Source: Niveispirillum sp. SYP-B3756 (GTDB lineage: Bacteria; Pseudomonadota; Alphaproteobacteria; Azospirillales; Azospirillaceae). From it: DNA of 64,000 nt. Made by a program: the position numbers and the translations under genes. The DNA is taken from the NCBI RefSeq assembly GCF_009495745.1, contig NZ_WIDQ01000001.1:310001-374000 (forward strand). Direction: 5' to 3'. The notes under the pieces are model-generated. The model saw only the letters and a list, made by a program, of their open reading frames with translations. It ran no database searches and was not told where the DNA came from. This document shows positions 40,636 through 49,774 of this stretch, in pieces. Within the stretch, counting starts at the first letter, position 1. Each line of letters begins with the position of its first letter.

Positions 40636-41754
40636 TCACCCCTTGAAATAACGATGCGGTGCGAACGGCATAGCGGCGACAGTCGCCGGCAGAGCCTTGC
40701 CGCGCACGATCAACTGCACGCGCGTGCCCACAGCGGCGGAACCCGCCGTGACATAGCCCATGGCGACGGGACCGCCGGCGGTGGGGCCGAAGCCGCCGCT
40801 GGTGATTTCCCCGATGCGGTTGCCGGCCAGATCCTGGATTTCGGTATGTTCGCGGGCCGGCGCCTTGCCTTCCGGCTGAATGCCCACGCGCTTACGCGCC
40901 GGGCCTTCCGCCAACTGGGCCTGCACGATGGCGGCACCGGGGAAGCCGCCTTCCGTGCGGCGGCGCTTGGAGATGGTCCAGGTCAGGGCCGCTTCCACCG
41001 GGTTGGTGCCGGTGTCGATATCATGGCCGTACAGGCACAGGCCGGCTTCCAGGCGCAGCGAATCGCGCGCACCCAGGCCGATGGCCTCCACCTCCGGCTC
41101 GGCCAGCAACAGACGGGCGAGTTTCTCGGCATCGGCGGCACCGACGCTGATCTCGTACCCATCTTCACCAGTATAGCCAGACCGGCTGATCTGCACGGGA
41201 ATGCCCTGGATGGTCGCGGCCCGCGCGCTCATGAAACCCATGGTGGCTGCTTCGGGCAGCAGGCGGGCCATCACCGTGGCCGCCGCCGGGCCCTGCAGCG
41301 CCAACAGGCCGGCATCATCGCCCAGATACTCGATCTCAATACCTGCCGGCAGATGCGCCTTCAGATGGGCCAGATCGTCCACCTTGCAGCCGGCATTGAT
41401 GACGACATAGAGGTGATCCTCGAACCGCGTCACCATCAGGTCGTCCAGAATGCCGGCCTGATCATTGGTGAACATGGTGTAACGGATGCGGCCCGGTGCC
41501 AGGGCTGCGATATCGCCCGGCACCAGCGCTTCCAGCGCCTTGATCACCGCATCAATATCGGCCCCGCGCAGGCGCACCTGGCCCATATGGGAAACGTCGA
41601 ACAGCCCCGCCTTCTCTCGCGTGTGCAGATGTTCCTTCAGCACGCCCAGCGGGTACTGCACCGGCATGTCATAGCCGGTGAACGGCACCATCTTGGCGCC
41701 CAGTTCGATATGGAGATCGTAAAGCGGCGTGCGCAACAGGCTGGTGTCACCCAA
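40636..41754 (-). CDS. gcvT: Aminomethyltransferase (glycine cleavage T protein)
   Basis: 372 residues. LYDLHIELGAKMVPFTGYDMPVQY and VSHMGQVRLRG are T-protein signatures; GYTGEDGYEISV binds folate. It releases ammonia from the aminomethyl-H protein and makes methylene-tetrahydrofolate. The start codon is TTG at 41754 with AAGGGAG nine bases upstream. That Shine-Dalgarno abuts a segment able to pair with the end of the glycine riboswitch. Confidence 0.95.
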   Translation of the reverse strand: MGDTSLLRTPLYDLHIELGAKMVPFTGYDMPVQYPLGVLKEHLHTREKAGLFDVSHMGQVRLRGADIDAVIKALEALVPGDIAALAPGRIRYTMFTNDQAGILDDLMVTRFEDHLYVVINAGCKVDDLAHLKAHLPAGIEIEYLGDDAGLLALQGPAAATVMARLLPEAATMGFMSARAATIQGIPVQISRSGYTGEDGYEISVGAADAEKLARLLLAEPEVEAIGLGARDSLRLEAGLCLYGHDIDTGTNPVEAALTWTISKRRRTEGGFPGAAIVQAQLAEGPARKRVGIQPEGKAPAREHTEIQDLAGNRIGEITSGGFGPTAGGPVAMGYVTAGSAAVGTRVQLIVRGKALPATVAAMPFAPHRYFKG

Positions 41755-41820
41755 GACGGGACACTCCCTTCAGGACAGGTTACGGCCGTCGCGGGGATCG
41801 TCCCCGTGGCGGTTGCCCCC

Positions 41821-42020
41821 CTCTGTCCTGGCCCCTGAGAGATTCGTTGCAACCTTGTGGTTGTCAGCTTACTCCGTCGGTGGGCTGTCGGCTGGGGTGG
41901 AACCCCTGCCCGCCTGCTTTCCAGATGCGCCTACCCCTTGCGGTCCTTTTGCCTGAGAGTTTCCGGGGGCGGTTGCTCCTTCGGCGCCGAGGCCCTGTTA
42001 CCAGGGCACCGGTCTCTCCC
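41821..42020 (-). promoter_or_regulatory. Tandem glycine riboswitch upstream of gcvT
   Basis: On the minus strand the first aptamer runs GGGAGAGACC ... GCCGAAGGAGCAA ... ACTCTCAGGCAAAAGGACCG (42020 to about 41938). After a short linker, the second aptamer contains ACGGAGTAAGC ... GCAACGAATCTCTCAGG (to about 41821). These are the conserved cores of the glycine aptamer. Binding of glycine normally turns gcv expression on. CAGGACAG at the end of aptamer 2 (41830-41823) can pair with CTGTCCTG (41778-41771) right beside the gcvT Shine-Dalgarno, a possible expression platform. Confidence 0.93.
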
Positions 42021-42048
42021 GCAAAGGGTGATCGGCTTTGCAGCATAC

Positions 42049-42088
42049 AAACTAAACAACCCACGCCGCCTGTCAATGGCGGCGTGGG
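42049..42088 (-). promoter_or_regulatory. Candidate gcv promoter inside/behind a terminator hairpin
   Basis: CCCACGCCGCC/GGCGGCGTGGG (42060-42070, 42078-42088) is a perfect 11-bp hairpin that follows the upstream lipoprotein gene on the minus strand. Its 7-base loop is ATTGACA, which contains a consensus -35 (TTGACA, 42076-42071). With a 16-base spacer TAGTTT (42054-42049) would be the -10, giving a start just before the riboswitch. Confidence 0.5.
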
Positions 42089-42107
42089 AAGAGGCCCAAT
42101 GCGGTAA

Positions 42108-42644
42108 TTACCGGCCTTCGTTGGCCGCCCGGTTGGCGTCCGCCTGTTCCGGGGTGATCTGGAAGCCGACCAGCACCTCATACCAGCGGGCATCCACCGT
42201 CTTGGGCACGGGAATCGTCTGTTCCAGCGTCTCCTGCACCATGCCGGTGCCGCCATTCAGCAGGATAGTGGTGCTGAAATCCTTCTTGGTGATGATGTTG
42301 CGGTTGGGGTCCACCACCGCCACGAAATAGGTGACGGGCAACGAGGTGGCGCTGCCGCCTTCATTCACCCGACCGGAAATATCCAGGTTCGCCGCGATAT
42401 TGACGTGCGTATCGTCATAGGCGCAGTTGGCAAAGATGCCGGACAGCACCGCGACACCCTGGTCGGTCCGCAGCGTGCCGGCATCGCGCAGGATACCCAC
42501 ATTGGGGCAGCCGGCCTTGAAGCCTTCATTTTCGGCACAGCCGGACAGGGCAAGCATCGCCAGTCCCGCACACGCGGCCATGCGCCAGGGGCGGGCGGCT
42601 TTCCTGGCCGGCGAACCTATATTATGGTCGGGCTGGGTCGTCAT
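42108..42644 (-). CDS. Predicted lipoprotein of unknown function
   Basis: 178 residues with a lipoprotein signal (AARPWRMAACAGLAMLALSGC, Cys36). The mature part is predicted beta-rich (VAVLSGIFANCAYDDTHVNIAANLDISGRV, LPVTYFVAVVDPNRNIITKKDFSTTI) and may fold as an immunoglobulin-like sandwich; FFVAVVDP-N-x-I resembles small alphaproteobacterial lipoproteins of unknown role. ATG at 42662 is an alternative start. Divergent from ispH, ending just before the gcv promoter. Confidence 0.78.
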   Translation of the reverse strand: MTTQPDHNIGSPARKAARPWRMAACAGLAMLALSGCAENEGFKAGCPNVGILRDAGTLRTDQGVAVLSGIFANCAYDDTHVNIAANLDISGRVNEGGSATSLPVTYFVAVVDPNRNIITKKDFSTTILLNGGTGMVQETLEQTIPVPKTVDARWYEVLVGFQITPEQADANRAANEGR

Positions 42645-42801
42645 CGTGCAGGGGCTGGTCATCAAGCGTCCGTTCACTTCCACCATCCGGGACAAATGCC
42701 GCGCATCCCGGATACGAGCTTTCGACAGCCCGCCGCGGCGCGGCACCGCGACAATATAGAGCCCCCTTCGACGGCACAAGCCCGCCAAGAAGGGCCATTT
42801 C

Positions 42802-43848
42802 ATGGCATCACCGACGATCACCATTCCGCCTTACACGCAGCGTCAGGAATTTCCCAGCATCATGACCGAGATCACCGCGCCAGAAACCGCCGCCGCCCAG
42901 CCCCAATTGCCGCCGCTGCATGTGCTGCTGGCGGCCCCGCGCGGTTTCTGCGCCGGGGTGGACCGGGCCATCCAGATCGTGGAGGTGGCGCTGCAGAAAT
43001 TTGGCGCGCCCGTCTATGTGCGCCACGAAATCGTGCATAACCGCTTCGTGGTGGAAAGCCTGGAGGCCAAGGGGGCCGTCTTCGTGAAGGAGCTGGACGA
43101 GGTGCCGGATGACCGACCCGTCGTCTTTTCCGCCCATGGCGTACCCAAGGCTGTTCCCGCCGAGGCACAGCGCCGCAACATGATCTATGTCGATGCCACC
43201 TGCCCCCTGGTCTCCAAGGTGCATCGGGAGGCGGAGCGCCATCATGAAAGCGGTCGCGCCATCGTGCTGATCGGCCATGCCGGCCATCCCGAAGTGGTGG
43301 GCACCATCGGCCAGTTGCCGGACGGTGCCGTGCATCTGGTGGAAACGGTGGAAGATGTGGCGACCCTGATAGTGGCCGACCCGGAAAACCTGGCCTTTGC
43401 CACCCAGACCACCCTGTCGGTGGATGATACGGGGGCCATTGTCGACGCCCTGCGTGAACGTTTCCCCAACATTGCCGGGCCGAAGCGGGAGGATATCTGC
43501 TACGCCACCACCAACCGGCAGGCCGCGGTGAAGGAAATAGCACCCAAGGCCGACGCGCTGCTGGTGCTGGGGGCCCCCAACTCCTCCAACTCCGTCCGGC
43601 TGGTGGAGGTGGCGCGCGGCCATGGCTGCACGCGGGCCATGCTGGTGCAGCGGGCCGCCCAGATCGACTGGCCCCGGCTGGATAAAATCCGCACCCTGGG
43701 CATCACCGCCGGCGCCTCTGCCCCGGAAGTGCTGGTGGATGAGGTGCTGACGGCCCTGCGGGAGCGCTTCACCGTGACAGTGGAAGAGGTGGTGACGGCC
43801 ACCGAAAACGTGGTGTTCAAGCTGCCGCGCGTGCTGGCGGCGGAATAA
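42802..43848 (+). CDS. ispH: 4-hydroxy-3-methylbut-2-enyl diphosphate reductase
   Basis: 348 residues. The three iron-sulfur cysteines are Cys50 ([13 protein letters not shown]), Cys134 ([11 protein letters not shown]) and Cys233 ([10 protein letters not shown]); the TTNRQ motif and [15 protein letters not shown] bind substrate. It makes IPP and DMAPP in the last step of the MEP pathway. ATG 42802 has AAGAAGG upstream; ATG 42862 (MTEITAPE) is an alternative. Confidence 0.96.
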   Translation: MASPTITIPPYTQRQEFPSIMTEITAPETAAAQPQLPPLHVLLAAPRGFCAGVDRAIQIVEVALQKFGAPVYVRHEIVHNRFVVESLEAKGAVFVKELDEVPDDRPVVFSAHGVPKAVPAEAQRRNMIYVDATCPLVSKVHREAERHHESGRAIVLIGHAGHPEVVGTIGQLPDGAVHLVETVEDVATLIVADPENLAFATQTTLSVDDTGAIVDALRERFPNIAGPKREDICYATTNRQAAVKEIAPKADALLVLGAPNSSNSVRLVEVARGHGCTRAMLVQRAAQIDWPRLDKIRTLGITAGASAPEVLVDEVLTALRERFTVTVEEVVTATENVVFKLPRVLAAE

Positions 43849-44054
43849 AATGAACAAGCGTGACCGGGCGCACAGCGCCCAGTCAGCGGGCATGGCAATG
43901 GTGGGTGATGGTGCCCCTTTAAGCGGGCACCCTCTCCACCAGATAGATGCAGGTTCAAATCCGGCTTTCGTCGGGGTGGACCATCATATCATTCTCCATG
44001 CCCGGCCTTCCGCCCTTCCCTTTTGGCGGCGGCCCCGATCCGAAGGGACAGCCG

Positions 44055-44519
44055 ATGCTTGCACCGACACCCATCATCGCGGCTTGCCTTGCCGAAGAAA
44101 CCATCAGCGTCGACAGCATCCTGGCCCGCCCGCCCTTGGGCGATTCCACCTGCCCGGCCCTGACGGCCGCGCAGCTACGCCGGGTGGTGCTGTTCATTGA
44201 GGATAATCTGGACGGGCCGCTGGCCCTGCCGTTGCTGGCCGCCCAAACCGGCCTCAGCCCCAGCCATTTCGCAAGGCGTTTCAAGGCCTCCACCGGCATG
44301 GCGCCGCATGGCTATGTGCTGGCAAGGCGGATCAACGCCGCCAAGAAAATGCTGCTGGAAAGTGAGACGCCCTTGGCGGAAATCGCCGTGGCCACCGGCT
44401 TTTCCAGCCAGGGCCATTTCACCGGCATGTTCCGTCGCCATGTCGGCATTACCCCCGGCGGGTACCGCACCGAACGGGATGAATGTTATGCCTGCCTGAT
44501 GGCCGGGGAAGCGGCCTGA
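44055..44519 (+). CDS. AraC-family regulator with only the DNA-binding domain
   Basis: 154 residues. The C-terminal two-HTH AraC domain covers about residues 38-145 (ALPLLAAQTGLSPSHFARRFKASTGMAPHGYVLARRINAAKKMLLESETPLAEIAVATGFSSQGHFTGMFRRHVGITPGGYR). There is no effector domain, only ~37 residues before it. ATG 44055 fits GAAGGG seven bases upstream. It is alone between ispH and sucB. Targets unknown; such stand-alone forms can act like MarA/SoxS, controlled by amount. Confidence 0.87.
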   Translation: MLAPTPIIAACLAEETISVDSILARPPLGDSTCPALTAAQLRRVVLFIEDNLDGPLALPLLAAQTGLSPSHFARRFKASTGMAPHGYVLARRINAAKKMLLESETPLAEIAVATGFSSQGHFTGMFRRHVGITPGGYRTERDECYACLMAGEAA

Positions 44520-44569
44520 AACGGCCCGGCTCCAGCAACATCAGATCCCAATAGACATGTAGCAATAGA

Positions 44570-44597
44570 AAAGGGCCGCCCCTGCGGACGGCCCTTT
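44570..44597 (-). terminator. Terminator after sucB
   Basis: On the minus strand AAAGGGCCG ... CGGCCCTTT form a 9-bp stem (with further GC pairs inside), followed by TC and a T-containing tail. It lies 30 bases after the sucB stop, between the convergent AraC and sucB genes, and can serve both. Confidence 0.75.
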
Positions 44598-44627
44598 CCC
44601 GATCAGCAATGCGCCCAAGCGCCCGGA

Positions 44628-45845
44628 TCAGACATCCAGCAGGATGCGTTCCGGATTCTCGATGCATTCCTTGACACGCACCAGGAAGGTCACAGCCTCG
44701 CGGCCATCGATGATGCGGTGATCGTAGGACAGCGCCAGATACATCATCGGGCGCACTTCGACCTTGCCATTGATGACAACGGCGCGGTCCATGGTCTTGT
44801 GCATCCCCAGGATACCCGACTGCGGGGTATTCAGGATCGGCGTGGACATCAGCGAGCCATAGACACCACCGTTGGAGATGGTGAAGGTGCCGCCCGACAG
44901 GTCTTCCATCGACAGCTTGCCGTCACGGGCCTTCCTGCCCAGCTCGCCAATGGTCTTTTCCACGCCGGCGAAGGACAGCTTGTCGGCATCGCGGACCACC
45001 GGAACCACCAGACCCTGCGGCGTGCCGACGGCGACACCGATGTCGTAATAGTTCTTGTAGACCAGATCGGTGCCGTCGATCTCTGCATTGACCGCCGGCA
45101 GCTCCTTCAGGGCCACCAGACAGGCCTTCACGAAGAAGGACATGAAGCCCAGTTTCACGCCGTGCTTCTTCTCGAACGCGTCCTTCAACTGGTTGCGCAT
45201 GGCGATCACGTTCGTCATGTCCACCTCGTTGAAGGTGGTCAGCATGGCGGCGGTGTCCTGCGCTTCCTTCAGACGCTCGGCAATGCGCTGGCGCAGGCGG
45301 CTCATGCGCACGCGCTCTTCCAGGTCGGCCTTGCTGCGCGGGCCGGACGGGGCGGCGGCCTTGGGTGCCGGGGCCGGAGCCGGGGCAGCCTTCGGGGTTT
45401 CCAGATGCTGGATCACGTCGCCCTTGGTGACGCGGCCATCCTTGCCGGTGCCGGCAAGCGTGGTCGGGTCGACGCCGTTATCCTCGGCCACCTTGCGGGC
45501 GGCCGGCATCACGCCGGCGGCGGCGGGGGCCGCAACCGGGGCCTGAGCGGCGACCGGGGCCGGTGCCGGAGCAGCGGCGGCAGCCGGCTTCGGCGCGGCG
45601 GCGGCACCGCCCGCGCTGATGGTGCCCAGCAGGGCGCCAACGGCGACGTTGGCGCCTTCACCGGCCACGATCTCCGTCAGGGTACCAGCGGCGGCGGCGT
45701 TGACTTCCAGGGTAACCTTGTCGGTTTCCAGTTCAACCAGCGCCTCATCCACCTGAACCGTCTCGCCGACCTTCTTCAGCCAGCGGGCGACGGTTGCTTC
45801 CGTCACCGATTCGCCGAGGGTCGGCACCTTGATTTCCGTCGCCAT
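44628..45845 (-). CDS. sucB: 2-oxoglutarate dehydrogenase E2 (dihydrolipoyllysine succinyltransferase)
   Basis: 405 residues: lipoyl domain with Lys43 in [12 protein letters not shown], an Ala/Pro linker, the E1/E3-binding domain ([31 protein letters not shown]), a second linker, and the catalytic core ending [17 protein letters not shown] with the active His and Asp. It moves the succinyl group to CoA in the TCA cycle. It follows sucA by 58 bases. The E3 gene (lpd) is not downstream. Confidence 0.97.
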   Translation of the reverse strand: MATEIKVPTLGESVTEATVARWLKKVGETVQVDEALVELETDKVTLEVNAAAAGTLTEIVAGEGANVAVGALLGTISAGGAAAAPKPAAAAAPAPAPVAAQAPVAAPAAAGVMPAARKVAEDNGVDPTTLAGTGKDGRVTKGDVIQHLETPKAAPAPAPAPKAAAPSGPRSKADLEERVRMSRLRQRIAERLKEAQDTAAMLTTFNEVDMTNVIAMRNQLKDAFEKKHGVKLGFMSFFVKACLVALKELPAVNAEIDGTDLVYKNYYDIGVAVGTPQGLVVPVVRDADKLSFAGVEKTIGELGRKARDGKLSMEDLSGGTFTISNGGVYGSLMSTPILNTPQSGILGMHKTMDRAVVINGKVEVRPMMYLALSYDHRIIDGREAVTFLVRVKECIENPERILLDV

Positions 45846-45903
45846 GACTGCGGACCTTTGTCGTTTGCCGTGAAAATATGTTGGATAGGTTGATTGGGAT
45901 CGA

Positions 45904-48846
45904 TCAGACCGACAGCGCGTCGTTCAGAAGCTTTGCCTGCTCCTGGTTATGACGGCGCAGCAGACCGGTGGCCGGGGCCGCCGATTCCTGACGACCGGCA
46001 TATTTCGGACGACCGGCCTTGTGCCCGATGGCCGTCAGCACCTTTTCGATGCGACGGTCGGCGAAGTTCCAGGCACCCTGGTTTTCCGACTCTTCCTGGC
46101 ACCAGACCACATCGGCGTTGGGATACTTGCCCAGTTCCACCGCCAGCGCCTCATGCGGGAAGGGATAGAGCTGTTCCAGACGGACGATGGCCACATCCTT
46201 GATGCCGCGTGCTTCACGTTCCTGGAACAGGTCGTAATAGACCTTGCCGGAGCAGAGCACGACGCGGCGAACCTGTTCGCCCGCCACCAGATCCGGGGCG
46301 GCATCGCGCAGCACGCGGTGGAAGGTGCTGTCACCGGTGAAGTCAGACAGCGGGGAGACGCACAGCTTGTGACGCAGCAGCGACTTCGGCGACATCACGA
46401 TCAGCGGCTTGCGGAAATCGCGGCGCAACTGACGGCGCAAGGCGTGGAAGTAATTGGCCGGGGTCGTGATGTTGCAGACCTGCCAGTTATCTTCCGCCGA
46501 GTTCTGCAGGAAGCGTTCCAGACGGGCGGAGCTGTGTTCCGGACCCTGGCCTTCCATGCCGTGCGGCAGCAGCATGACCAGACCGGACATGCGCAGCCAC
46601 TTCGATTCGGCCGAGCTGATGAACTGGTCGATGATGACCTGCGCGCCGTTCACGAAGTCACCGAACTGGGCTTCCCAGATGGTCAGCGCGTGCGGTTCGG
46701 CCAGCGAGAAACCATATTCGAAGCCCAGCACGGCGGCTTCGGACAGCGGGCTGTCATGCACCTCAAACGTCGCCTGCTTGCCCGGACGGATATGGTTCAG
46801 CGCGACATACTTCTCCTCGTTCACCTGATCGGTCAGCACGCAATGGCGCTGGGAGAAGGTGCCACGGCCGACATCCTGGCCCGACAGGCGGACCGGGTTG
46901 CCTTCCACGGCCAGCGTGCCAAAGGCCAGGGCTTCGCCGGTGGCCCAGTCAATGCCTTCGCCGGTCTCAATCGCCTGCTGCTTGGCCTTCAACTGGCGGG
47001 CGACCTTGGAATTGGCGTTGAAGCCGTCCGGCGTGTGGGAAATGGCCAGCCCCACTTCCTTCAGCACATCCACCGGCACGGCGGTGGTGCCACGGCTATA
47101 TTGGGCACCGGCAGCGCTCAGGCCCGACCACTTGCCTTCCAGCCAGTCGGCCTTGTTGGGCTTGAAGGAGGTGCTGGCCTGGAATTCCTGGTCCATATGG
47201 CCCATGAATTCACTGACCATGCCGTCGGATTCTTCCTGGCTGACCACACCCTCGGCGACCAGCTGCTTGGCATAGAGCTGGCGCGTCGTCTCCTGCTTGG
47301 CGATGGTCTTGTACATCAGCGGCTGGGTGAATGCCGGCTCGTCGCCTTCATTATGGCCCTGGCGGCGATAGCAGACCACGTCGACCACGACATCCTTCAG
47401 GAACTTCTGACGGAATTCGATGGCGATGCGGCTGACATGGATGACGGCTTCCGGATCGTCACCATTGACATGGAAGATCGGGGCCTGGATCGACTTGGCC
47501 ACTTCCGTCGGGTACGGGCCGGAACGGCTGTACTGCGGGGCGGTGGTGAAGCCGATCTGGTTGTTGATGATGAAATGGATGATACCGCCGGTGCGGTAGC
47601 CCTTCAGTTCGGACAGCAGCAGCGTCTCGGGCACCAGGCCCTGGCCGGCAAAGGCGGCATCGCCATGCAGCAGCACGCCCAGAACCTGGTTGCGGCTTTC
47701 GTCAGCCGGCGGCACCTGGCCGGAAATCTGGCACTGCTTGGCGCGCACGCGGCCGCAGACAACCGGGTTCACCACTTCCAGATGCGACGGGTTGGGCGAC
47801 AGCGACAGGTGGATGGTGTTGCCATCAAAGTCACGGTCGCTGGAAGTCCCCATATGGTACTTCACGTCGCCGGAACCCTGCACATCTTCCGGGTTGGCCG
47901 GGTTGCCCTGGAATTCGCTGAACACGGCCTTGAACGGCTTGCCCAGCACGTTGGTCAGCACGTTCAGGCGGCCGCGATGGGCCATGCCCAGCACGATTTC
48001 CTTCAGGCCCAACTGGCCGCCGCGCTTCATCACCTGTTCGATGGCGGGTACCAGCACCTCACCACCTTCCAGGCCGAAACGCTTGGTGCCGGTATATTTG
48101 AGCTGCAGGAACTTCTCGAACCCTTCCGCCGCCGTCAGGCGCTGCAGAATGGCCTTCTTGCCCAGGGTCGTGAAATCCGTCTGGTTGCGGATGCCTTCAA
48201 TGCGTTCCTGAATCCAGGCCTTCTGCTCCGGATCCTGGATATGCATGAACTCCACGCCGATATGGCCACAATAGGTGCTGTGCAGCGCATCCACGATCTG
48301 GCGCAGCGTCGCCGTTTCCATCCCCAACACATTGTTGATGAAGATGGGGCGGTCCAGGTCGGCATCGGTAAAGCCGTGATGGCGGTAATCCAGCTCCGCG
48401 TGCTCGGCGCGCTTGTCCATGCCCAGCGGGTCCAGCTTGGCCAGCAGATGGCCACGGACGCGGTAATTGCGGATCAGCATCAGGGCGCGGATGCTGTCCA
48501 ACTGGGCCTGACGCACCTGGGCCGGGGCGACGCCCGCGGCAGCGGCCGGGGCCGGCGCGGCGGCAGCCTTGTCACCCTTCGCATCACCCTTGCCCGACTT
48601 GGCAACGGGCGCATCCGGGTCGGCGGCGCCGATCACCTTGGCGGTATTCTTCGCCCAGGAGGCACCGTTCAGCTCTGCCAGGATGGCCTGGCCTTCATCG
48701 CCCAGTTCGGCGAAGAAGCGCTGCCAGCTGGCATCGATGCTGTTAGGGTCCTGCTGATACCGGGCGTACAGTTCCGCGATGAAGGTGCCGTTGGCGCCGA
48801 AGAGGAAGGAATAGCGCTCGCTCGGGGCTTGATCGTAGGGGGCCAT
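45904..48846 (-). CDS. sucA: 2-oxoglutarate dehydrogenase E1 component
   Basis: 980 residues. [33 protein letters not shown] is the N-terminal E1 signature; an Ala/Lys-rich linker follows at ~70-105. ThDP binding is shown by [21 protein letters not shown] and [41 protein letters not shown]. Decarboxylates 2-oxoglutarate and succinylates the E2 lipoyl arm. First gene of a sucA-sucB unit; sdh/suc genes that often precede it are absent, a TetR gene is divergent instead. Confidence 0.97.
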   Translation of the reverse strand: MAPYDQAPSERYSFLFGANGTFIAELYARYQQDPNSIDASWQRFFAELGDEGQAILAELNGASWAKNTAKVIGAADPDAPVAKSGKGDAKGDKAAAAPAPAAAAGVAPAQVRQAQLDSIRALMLIRNYRVRGHLLAKLDPLGMDKRAEHAELDYRHHGFTDADLDRPIFINNVLGMETATLRQIVDALHSTYCGHIGVEFMHIQDPEQKAWIQERIEGIRNQTDFTTLGKKAILQRLTAAEGFEKFLQLKYTGTKRFGLEGGEVLVPAIEQVMKRGGQLGLKEIVLGMAHRGRLNVLTNVLGKPFKAVFSEFQGNPANPEDVQGSGDVKYHMGTSSDRDFDGNTIHLSLSPNPSHLEVVNPVVCGRVRAKQCQISGQVPPADESRNQVLGVLLHGDAAFAGQGLVPETLLLSELKGYRTGGIIHFIINNQIGFTTAPQYSRSGPYPTEVAKSIQAPIFHVNGDDPEAVIHVSRIAIEFRQKFLKDVVVDVVCYRRQGHNEGDEPAFTQPLMYKTIAKQETTRQLYAKQLVAEGVVSQEESDGMVSEFMGHMDQEFQASTSFKPNKADWLEGKWSGLSAAGAQYSRGTTAVPVDVLKEVGLAISHTPDGFNANSKVARQLKAKQQAIETGEGIDWATGEALAFGTLAVEGNPVRLSGQDVGRGTFSQRHCVLTDQVNEEKYVALNHIRPGKQATFEVHDSPLSEAAVLGFEYGFSLAEPHALTIWEAQFGDFVNGAQVIIDQFISSAESKWLRMSGLVMLLPHGMEGQGPEHSSARLERFLQNSAEDNWQVCNITTPANYFHALRRQLRRDFRKPLIVMSPKSLLRHKLCVSPLSDFTGDSTFHRVLRDAAPDLVAGEQVRRVVLCSGKVYYDLFQEREARGIKDVAIVRLEQLYPFPHEALAVELGKYPNADVVWCQEESENQGAWNFADRRIEKVLTAIGHKAGRPKYAGRQESAAPATGLLRRHNQEQAKLLNDALSV

Positions 48847-48904
48847 TGGGAGTTCCGGTCGATGCGCCCGGCATTTTTCTCGAATGCCGGGCCGGGTGCA
48901 GTAG

Positions 48905-48951
48905 CGTAAAATTCCGCGTTGGGTTTTACGTCAGGGTTCGCGTGGCTTCAA
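48905..48951 (-). promoter_or_regulatory. Candidate sucA promoter with overlapping dyad
   Basis: On the minus strand TTGAAG (48951-48946), a 17-base spacer and TAAAAC (48928-48923). CGTAAAA (48905-48911) and TTTTACG (48924-48930) form an inverted repeat over the -10. Between here and the start lies a hairpin CCCGGCATT/AATGCCGGG (48866-48890). A repressor site or leader structure is plausible. Confidence 0.38.
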
Positions 48952-49090
48952 TATGCAGCTCTGCGGTGTCTGCCTTCTGTCTGTAGCACGGTCAGCGCGA
49001 CGACAATTTTCTTTAATCCTTGCTGCCAGCGTCACGCAGTACAGATAAGATCGTTTCCCAGAAGGTCCAGGATTTTCAGGAAAAAATCAC

Positions 49091-49702
49091 ATGAGCCGTC
49101 AGCCGCGTGCCGAACTTGCCCAGGTTGTGCTGCAGGAGGCAAGGCGGCTGGTTGCCGACCATGGTCTGGGTGCCCTGACGGCACGGCAACTGGCACTCTC
49201 CGTCGGCTGTTCTGTCGGTACGCTGTATAACCTCTACCCCAATCTGGACACGGTAAAGCTGCATCTGAACGCAGAGCTGCTGGAACGGCTGGCCGTGGCG
49301 GTGGGGGTGGCGGATGCGGCGGCCGGTGGCCCCCAGGCCAGTCCCGAACAGCGCCTGCTGGCCCAGGCGCGTGCCTATCTGGCCTTTGCCTCTACCCATT
49401 TGAACCTGTATCTGGCCCTGATCGATAACCGCCCCCCGACGACGGATGAGCCGGCCCCCGACTGGTTTTTGGAAAAAGTGGCCCGACTCCGGCGCGGGGT
49501 GGAGGCCGCCATCGCGCCGCTGATCCCCGATGGGGACGAGGCGCGGCTGGAACGCGCGGCCACCACCATCTGGGCCTCCGTGAATGGCCTGTGCGAGGGC
49601 ATTGTGTCGGGCAACCTCGCCCGTGTCTCCGGCACCGATCCCAATCTGTTGATGGAAGAGCTGGTCGCCACGCTTGCCGCCGGGTTGCGGGCACGGGGGT
49701 AG
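49091..49702 (+). CDS. TetR/AcrR-family regulator
   Basis: 203 residues. HTH at residues ~10-55 (VVLQEARRLVADHGLGALTARQLALSVGCSVGTLYNLYPNLDTVKLHLN), then a helical ligand domain with LAQARAYLAFASTHLNLYLALI and TTIWASVNGLCEGIVSGNL, the TetR_C_33/WHG style. Divergent from sucA by 244 bases. Ligand and targets unknown. Confidence 0.9.
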   Translation: MSRQPRAELAQVVLQEARRLVADHGLGALTARQLALSVGCSVGTLYNLYPNLDTVKLHLNAELLERLAVAVGVADAAAGGPQASPEQRLLAQARAYLAFASTHLNLYLALIDNRPPTTDEPAPDWFLEKVARLRRGVEAAIAPLIPDGDEARLERAATTIWASVNGLCEGIVSGNLARVSGTDPNLLMEELVATLAAGLRARG

Positions 49703-49774
49703 TTTGCCCCTTCCGCATCAACGGTTCTGTGACTACTTCTTGAACCAATGTTGTCGTCGCGGACGGGTGAGCGA

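Noticed and set aside
43905-43995. tRNA-like fragment upstream of the AraC gene: a GGTGCCC/GGGCACC stem, a T-loop-like GGTTCAAATCC and GGTGGACCA
   Set aside because: The acceptor strands do not pair, the T stem has a mismatch and the distance between T arm and CCA is wrong. At most a remnant.
45949-48909. A ~986-codon plus-strand open frame opposite sucA
   Set aside because: Mirror of sucA in the complementary frame; no domain, no ribosome binding site, composition typical of antisense shadow.
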